Origin: Desulfosudis oleivorans
GTDB taxonomy: Bacteria > Desulfobacterota > Desulfobacteria > Desulfobacterales > SURF-7
NCBI GenBank assembly: GCA_020723325.1
Contig: DYJD01000002.1
Span: forward strand, 223,629 to 287,628
Reading direction: 5' to 3'
Length of the DNA stretch: 64,000 nt
The position numbers and the translations under genes are program-made. A model generated the notes under the pieces. It saw only the letters and a program-made list of their open reading frames with translations. It ran no database searches and had not been told where the DNA came from. This document shows, piece by piece, positions 59,526 to 64,000 of this stretch. The number at the start of each line of letters is the position of its first letter. Position 1 is the first letter of the stretch.

Positions 59526-61032
59526 GTTTCAATGAAGCCGGAGCAGTTCTGCTCCGGAAATCAAAGGGTGTCTTTATTGCATACAAGAATCTATCGCGCT
59601 TCAATGAGGCCGGAGCAGCTCTGCTCCGGAAATCCCAAAATTCAGTGGGGGCAGTACGGCATCAATATCGTGCTTCAATGAGGCCGGAGCAGTTCTGCTC
59701 CGGAAATCCCGGGTATCAGTCTTGGTGTAAGTGCTGCCAGAATCAGCTTCAATGAGGCCGGAGCAGTTCTGCTCCGGAAATCCGGCAAAACCCTGGAGAT
59801 AGGGATAAAATGATTGCCCTGCTTCAATGAGGCCGGAGCAGTTCTGCTCCGGAAATCCACCCTGATGACACGGACTGTTTTTTGGACGGTTATGCTTCAA
59901 TGAGGCCGGAGCAGTTCTGCTCCGGAAATCTAAATAAGGCGGGGTTTTTTCAACCGCGACAAATATGCTTCAATGAGGCCGGAGCAGTTCTGCTCCGGAA
60001 ATCCTCTTGGGAATTTGTGATTAATGTGGTCAAAAGTGCTGCTTCAATGAGGCCGGAGCAGTTCTGCTCCGGAAATCTTCAAAGTGGTGATGACGATTGA
60101 GTGCCATAAATGTCGCTTCAATGAGGCCGGAGCAGTTCTGCTCCGGAAATCTATCATGCTTAAACCAGAAAGACACAGACCCAACAGCTTCAATGAGGCC
60201 GGAGCAGTTCTGCTCCGGAAATCAAGGCCCACAACCGGCTGAAGTCGCCGAGATGAATTTAGCTTCAATGAGGCCGGAGCAGTTCTGCTCCGGAAATCTG
60301 CCATAACTACCTCCACGAAAACATCAACACAAAAAAGCTTCAATGAGGCCGGAGCAGTTCTGCTCCGGAAATCGGCTTTTCTCTTCAAGTTCCGACCATA
60401 ACTTATCTAGCTTCAATGAGGCCGGAGCAGTTCTGCTCCGGAAATCCGTTCAGCCCAGGGGCGACAATAAACACGCTTAACAGCTTCAATGAGGCCGGAG
60501 CAGTTCTGCTCCGGAAATCGACTCTTGTCCCGCCTGTGGCAGCATCAATTAAACGCTTCAATGAGGCCGGAGCAGTTCTGCTCCGGAAATCCGCATTAAA
60601 TTACGTGTTTAAAAATAAACTCATAGAGCTTCAATGAGGCCGGAGCAGTTCTGCTCCGGAAATCTTGATCAAATTGAGCATCAACCCTGCGTCTATGTTT
60701 TGCTTCAATGAGGCCGGAGCAGTTCTGCTCCGGAAATCGTCAGAATGCCGGCCACCAGCTCGCCCACCACAAAAGGCTTCAATGAGGCCGGAGCAGTTCT
60801 GCTCCGGAAATCCTCACAGGGGGATTTCGCGGTTACACAAGAAAATGGGCTTCAATGAGGCCGGAGCAGTTCTGCTCCGGAAATCCTTAAAAAAGATACG
60901 CTATCAAGCCCCGAAGGCAAAGCTTCAATGAGGCCGGAGCAGTTCTGCTCCGGAAATCCTGGGTCCGACCGCAGCAGCGCTGACAGCGAATTTAAGCTTC
61001 AATGAGGCCGGAGCAGTTCTGCTCCGGAAATC
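59526..61032 (-). CRISPR. CRISPR array, 21 repeats and 20 spacers
   Basis: Direct repeats of 37 bases, seen on this strand as GCTTCAATGAGGCCGG (start), then AGCAGTTCTGCTCCGG and AAATC. Repeat starts are 59526, 59598, 59672, 59746, 59821, 59894, 59967, 60041, 60115, 60187, 60262, 60337, 60410, 60483, 60555, 60628, 60702, 60776, 60849, 60922 and 60996. Spacers are 35-38 bases and all differ by eye. The repeat contains the palindrome CCGGAGCAGTTCTGCTCCGG (9-base stem). Transcribed on the minus strand the repeat would end in ATTGAAGC, a typical crRNA 5' handle. The two leftmost repeats carry substitutions, marking the old end, so the leader is at 61033 and beyond. Confidence 0.99.
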
Positions 61033-61321
61033 GCCGCCTTTGCAATGCCATAGCGGTAAATGGTTCTATAACGCATTTTCGAGCGCTTGGCAAATGCGGC
61101 TAAATGGCGGTGATGGGTTTTGTTTATTTCCGACTGCTTCATTTTTAATTCCTAAATTTTCAAAGAACTTATCGCCTCTCGAGCGCTCACGGTGTTTTAT
61201 AGACCATTGGAGTGCTCGATTACAGGCGGCAAAAAAAAACGCAGGCAACTGCCTATTTATTCTGATCGATAAGTCCCAAACCTTTAGTCTTCAGCCTATT
61301 TACCTCAACACCTGCAACAAA
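61033..61321 (-). promoter_or_regulatory. Probable CRISPR leader
   Basis: A 289-base AT-rich, gene-free stretch between the newest repeat and cas2, where a leader is expected for an array transcribed on the minus strand. It contains CGAGCGCT direct repeats near 61079 and 61180 and a GAGTGCTCGA near 61210, possible integration-factor or promoter sites. A short frame on the plus strand through this region has no domain and is not called a gene. Confidence 0.6.
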
Positions 61322-61609
61322 TCAAACAATCACCGCCTTCCGCTCAATCGGCTCAAAGGCCTTGCCGATAAAATTTACCCGCAACCGGACATTTTCCGCC
61401 GGTCCCAGATCGATGATCAAAACATGATCGTCCTCATGATCAACGAGCGCGGAAAGCTTATCGGTCAGGCGCAACACTTTCTCCCGGCTCAGGCGGCATT
61501 GAAATACGGAAAGTTGCAGCCAATCGCCGTACCCCTTCATGGTTTTATACACCTTACGCCACCGCCGGGGTTCATGGATGTCGTAGCATACCAGGTAAGT
61601 ATGTTCCAT
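61322..61609 (-). CDS. cas2: CRISPR-associated Cas2
   Basis: A 95-residue ferredoxin-like protein: EHTYLVCYDIHEPRRWRKVYKTMKGYGDWLQLSVFQCRLS has the CYDI/Asp and RRW-K pattern of Cas2, and VLIIDLGPAE is its second strand pair. With Cas1 it forms the complex that inserts new spacers. The ATG at 61609 is preferred; a GTG at 61618 overlaps the Cas4-Cas1 stop (GTGA) and would add three residues. It lies between the leader and the cas4-cas1 gene, all on the minus strand. Confidence 0.95.
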   Translation of the reverse strand: MEHTYLVCYDIHEPRRWRKVYKTMKGYGDWLQLSVFQCRLSREKVLRLTDKLSALVDHEDDHVLIIDLGPAENVRLRVNFIGKAFEPIERKAVIV

Positions 61610-61614
61610 CCGGT

Positions 61615-63324
61615 TCACCGCGTAAGGAAATTGGGATAGCGGGGGATTTCCCCGGCCAAAAAACGGACCAGCAGTCGCGCCTGGACTTCAAACAATCGGC
61701 GGTAGCTGATCCGGTATGAAAAAATCGGATGAGTCACCTCCTGGGCCAGGCGCCGTTCAAAGGCGGCGATGAAGCGCTTACGGCCGGCCGGTTTCAGGTT
61801 GCAGCCGGCCGCGCTGTGGATGAAATCATCCGGTTTGATCTCGCCGTTATTGATGGCCATGAGCACGGTGGAATCCGCCACCAAAGGCCGGAACGGTTCC
61901 ATCATATCCAGGGCCAGGCCTGGTCGGCCGTAGCGCAACTGGTGATAAAACCCGCGGTAGGGATCGAGACCGACGGCAGACAGCGTCACGGTCCATTCGC
62001 GGGTGAGCATGGCATAGGCAAAGGACAGCAGCGCGTTTACCGGATCTTTGGGCGGCCGCCGGTTGCGGGATGTGAAGTCAAACCCTTCGGCCCCTTTGCG
62101 GCATGCCGGTGAAACCATACCCGGCAGGTTTTCAAAATAGCGCCGGGCCGCATTGCCTTCCACACCCAGCAGAACGGAAATGGATTCGGCTCTGGCTGCC
62201 TGAGCCGCATCGTTTTTCAAGGCTTGTAATACTTCCGGCGGGGCTTTGTCGGTGTCTTCATCATCCGTCGGTTTCCAATTCCGCCGCAACAAGGTGCGGC
62301 AGTTATGGATTTTGCCCACCACCAGCCAGCGAGCCAGCCGCAAGCAGGTTTGAACGTCGAAACTGGCCTGGTATTGCAGCGTCCGGGTCATGACGTTTTT
62401 ATGGCCCGTGCCCACCGTGTGGCCGATGAACCAGCCGCCGTAGCTCATGAAAGTCACGGGGATTTCCCGGCGGAAGCATTCGTGCAGGGCGGGCGTGCTG
62501 ATACCGGCATGACCGAACAACACTACCTGGGAGGTATCGTTGTAACGGGCCTCGGCCACCCGCTCCCGTTGTTCCTCCACAATGATTTGCTCACCGTCCT
62601 TTTTCAGGTAGCTTCCGGAAGATTGGATATACAGCGGCAACCCCTCCTGGACCTGGGCGAAAATCGGGCGCACACCGGCGGTTGTTTGATTCAGAAAACC
62701 GACTTCGTCTGGCAGGCATATGCCGGCCAGGGAGCAGCGGCCGCATTTGGGGCTGTCCGCCAGCGGCGCCGGCGGTTTGTCCAGATCCGCCAGGCCGCGC
62801 AGGCTGGAAATGGACGCCATGGTCAGGCCGACCAATTCCTCGTCAAACGCGACCTTGACCCGCTCCCGCGACCCGGCAAAATACAGATATCCGTATTCAC
62901 TATTGAAGGCATGTTCCCGCAACAACAATCCCTGGGCGCAGACCTGCACCCGCTCAGGGTCATAGGCCCCGGCCGCCACATGGGGCCGTTTGCCTTTCTT
63001 ATAATCCACCGGCTGCACTCCGTCCGCATCACCCTCCACCAGATCGATTTTCGCGGTAAGTCCCAAGCGCTCGGAAGTCAGATGCACCGAGCGGGCGTGG
63101 ATCTTCTCCATTTCATCCCCTTCGCCGGGCAGCTTTCCCGCGGCCTGATCCACCCGCTTGTGGCGGATAGCCCCTTCCACCGTGTCGGCATTGTGGGCGA
63201 ACTCGCCCTGGACCCACATCAGGTAGGCCAGTCGCGGGCAGTACACATACTCGTTGAGCATGCGGGCGGGAATGATATCCGCTTGGGATGGAGAGCCAAT
63301 CTTGGTTTCATCTTGCATTTTCAT
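61615..63324 (-). CDS. Cas4-Cas1 fusion protein
   Basis: About 569 residues. N-terminal third: Cas4 RecB-type nuclease with iron-sulfur cysteines (EYVYCPRLAYLMWV and KCGRCSLAGICLPD), KIDLVEGDADGVQPVDYKKGK holding metal ligands. C-terminal two thirds: Cas1 integrase with LLGVEGNAARRYFENL (Glu) and FYHQLRYGRPGLALDMMEPFR (His, Asp/Glu), plus FMSYGGWFIGHTVGTGHKNVMTRTLQY. Cas4 trims and selects prespacers by PAM; Cas1 inserts them. This fusion is characteristic of type I-G/I-U loci. ATG 63324 is favoured over an in-frame TTG at 63330. cas2 follows, nearly overlapping. Confidence 0.93.
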   Translation of the reverse strand: MKMQDETKIGSPSQADIIPARMLNEYVYCPRLAYLMWVQGEFAHNADTVEGAIRHKRVDQAAGKLPGEGDEMEKIHARSVHLTSERLGLTAKIDLVEGDADGVQPVDYKKGKRPHVAAGAYDPERVQVCAQGLLLREHAFNSEYGYLYFAGSRERVKVAFDEELVGLTMASISSLRGLADLDKPPAPLADSPKCGRCSLAGICLPDEVGFLNQTTAGVRPIFAQVQEGLPLYIQSSGSYLKKDGEQIIVEEQRERVAEARYNDTSQVVLFGHAGISTPALHECFRREIPVTFMSYGGWFIGHTVGTGHKNVMTRTLQYQASFDVQTCLRLARWLVVGKIHNCRTLLRRNWKPTDDEDTDKAPPEVLQALKNDAAQAARAESISVLLGVEGNAARRYFENLPGMVSPACRKGAEGFDFTSRNRRPPKDPVNALLSFAYAMLTREWTVTLSAVGLDPYRGFYHQLRYGRPGLALDMMEPFRPLVADSTVLMAINNGEIKPDDFIHSAAGCNLKPAGRKRFIAAFERRLAQEVTHPIFSYRISYRRLFEVQARLLVRFLAGEIPRYPNFLTR

Positions 63325-63335
63325 TTCCAATAAAA

Positions 63336-64000
63336 TTATTTTTGATGTCGGGTCATTTGATCCAACACCCTTTGCCCTCTTGCCGTGAGCCGATATTTCT
63401 GAAAACGGCTTTGGGGCTTATTGGGGATGGTTGCTTCAATAAGCCCTAATGTAAGCGCTTTAGCGAGCATGGTGGAGCGAAAATGTTCTCTATGTTTAAT
63501 ATTTAGATGCGCCATCAATTCTTTCGTGTTTTTAGGTTCCGCGCAAAATGAAATGAGCTTTAGCAAGCTCTCGGTGACTTGCTCGGTGACTTGCTCGGTG
63601 ACTTGCTCGGTGACTTGGGGGGGCTTTTCGGCTACAGCCAACCCATTAAAAACCGTGACCCGAAATCCCTCACCGATTTCCTCGAACTTGGGCAGAGGCA
63701 AGCCATTGGCTTCAAATTCCCGCAAAACTCGCCGGATGCCCGTTCCGTATTTTTCGATCAGGCCGGCCTCCTTGAACATGTCGGCGATCTTGCGGTTACG
63801 GACAGCCGACGTATAATCACCTGTGAGTAGCCGCTCAACTGTGAGACCCGACGGCAGCTTGCCGGGATTATATATTTCGATGCGGTCGTCATAAATTTTA
63901 ATAATGGAGTCCGACGAGCTGGAATAATCCCGGTGTACAACGGCATTGATGATGATTTCGCGCACGGCCTCCAGCGGGTATTCCCAGCGTTCTTCCCGTT
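63336..64000 (-). CDS. HATPase_c_4-type ATP-binding regulator with wHTH (partial)
   Basis: The 3' part of a gene that continues past the right edge (the frame stays open through EYPLEAVREIIINAVVHRDYS at 63960-64000). The visible part has the RecG-like/HATPase_c_4 stretch VREIIINAVVHRDYSSSSDSIIKIYDDRIEIYNPGKLPSGL, then YGTGIRRVLREFEANGLPLPKFEEIG, a tandem TEQV repeat (VTEQVTEQVTEQVTE) and a C-terminal winged helix. Such proteins are predicted regulators that bind ATP and often sit next to defence genes. It ends 5-11 bases before cas4-cas1, so it may be in the same transcript. Its 5' end and any AlbA_2 domain are outside the window. Confidence 0.8.
   Translation of the reverse strand, partial: REERWEYPLEAVREIIINAVVHRDYSSSSDSIIKIYDDRIEIYNPGKLPSGLTVERLLTGDYTSAVRNRKIADMFKEAGLIEKYGTGIRRVLREFEANGLPLPKFEEIGEGFRVTVFNGLAVAEKPPQVTEQVTEQVTEQVTESLLKLISFCAEPKNTKELMAHLNIKHREHFRSTMLAKALTLGLIEATIPNKPQSRFQKYRLTARGQRVLDQMTRHQK

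Noticed and set aside
59526-61032. Open reading frames on both strands through the array (for example repeated SGAELLRPH and RPEQFCSGN)
   Set aside because: They are translations of the CRISPR repeat in different frames; the codons repeat exactly with the repeat unit and have no ribosome sites.
62305-63333. A 342-codon plus-strand frame opposite Cas4-Cas1
   Set aside because: Antisense of the cas gene; no start context and no domain.
61615-64000. Type V-B assignment from the Cas4-Cas1 fusion
   Set aside because: V-B loci also use this fusion, but the strongly palindromic repeat and ATTGAAGC handle fit type I better; no effector is visible to decide.
1-64000. tRNA, rRNA or riboswitch genes
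   Set aside because: None of the intergenic stretches shows a cloverleaf with the conserved tRNA bases or a riboswitch core by eye; a tRNAscan-SE and Rfam search would settle this.

Overview
The window looks like chromosomal DNA from a Gram-negative, sulfate-reducer-like member of the Desulfobacterota. This is an inference from gene content, not from a marker gene: LL-diaminopimelate aminotransferase, a DUF6599/DUF362/polyferredoxin cluster, radical SAM enzymes, TRAP-type binding proteins, a Fur-FeoA fusion and abundant short palindromic repeats between genes. No rRNA or tRNA gene was recognised.

Layout. 1-8,000: minus-strand genes for a Tat-exported oxidoreductase (cut by the left edge), a membrane polyferredoxin, a DUF362 protein and a DUF6599 protein, then transketolase and a radical SAM protein. 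8,000-17,430: plus-strand housekeeping genes: Fur-FeoA regulator, PPP phosphatase, SH3 protein, PfkB/adenosine kinase-like enzyme, TPR protein, DapL, a GalT/HIT-like protein, then purine salvage (MTA phosphorylase, APRT) and a Dus enzyme. 17,430-21,460: a mobile and decayed patch with an ISAs1 transposase, a dead IS4-type element with inverted ends, a gene truncated beside it, a long inverted-repeat MITE-like element, an intact ParE-type toxin-antitoxin pair and fragments of other toxin-antitoxin genes. 21,590-25,460: amidohydrolase, DUF1178, SH3/coiled-coil membrane protein, NadB. 25,460-26,750: gene remnants. 26,750-35,700: NmrA-like protein, ATC-hydrolase-like protein, phosphopantetheinyl transferase, a protein with three tandem recombinase-type HTH repeats, an AttH/CrtC-like protein followed by a three-domain membrane fusion (ICMT-like, PAP2-like, Lgt-like), an SDR protein and a ruined sensor kinase. 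35,900-40,300: TatA, GMC oxidoreductase with a Tat-signal partner, ankyrin protein. 40,645-45,132: one 1,495-residue signalling protein (kinase, AAA ATPase, TPR, GAF, AraC HTH). 45,300-54,570: hydantoinase-like protein, histone-deacetylase-like amidohydrolase, EF-P lysyltransferase-like protein, cyclase, two tandem TRAP binding proteins, DUF1841/pRiA4b protein and a methyltransferase. 54,590-55,210: HigBA. 55,420-59,190: a compact six-gene type II fatty-acid/polyketide-like operon. 59,526-61,032: a CRISPR array of 21 repeats, then cas2 and a cas4-cas1 fusion on the minus strand, with an ATP-binding protein gene running off the right edge.

The most interesting points are the fatty-acid-like operon whose two hotdog proteins each seem to keep one half of a dehydratase active site, the ICMT-PAP2-Lgt fusion with its lipocalin-like neighbour, the triple recombinase-HTH protein, the giant kinase-ATPase-regulator with an altered catalytic loop, and an adaptation-only view of a CRISPR-Cas locus (Cas4-Cas1, probably type I-G/I-U) whose effector genes are not in the window. 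Several families of dispersed palindromes (A: GC-rich, six or seven copies; B: AT-rich; C: a long inverted repeat; D: a short direct repeat) fill most of the longer intergenic gaps.
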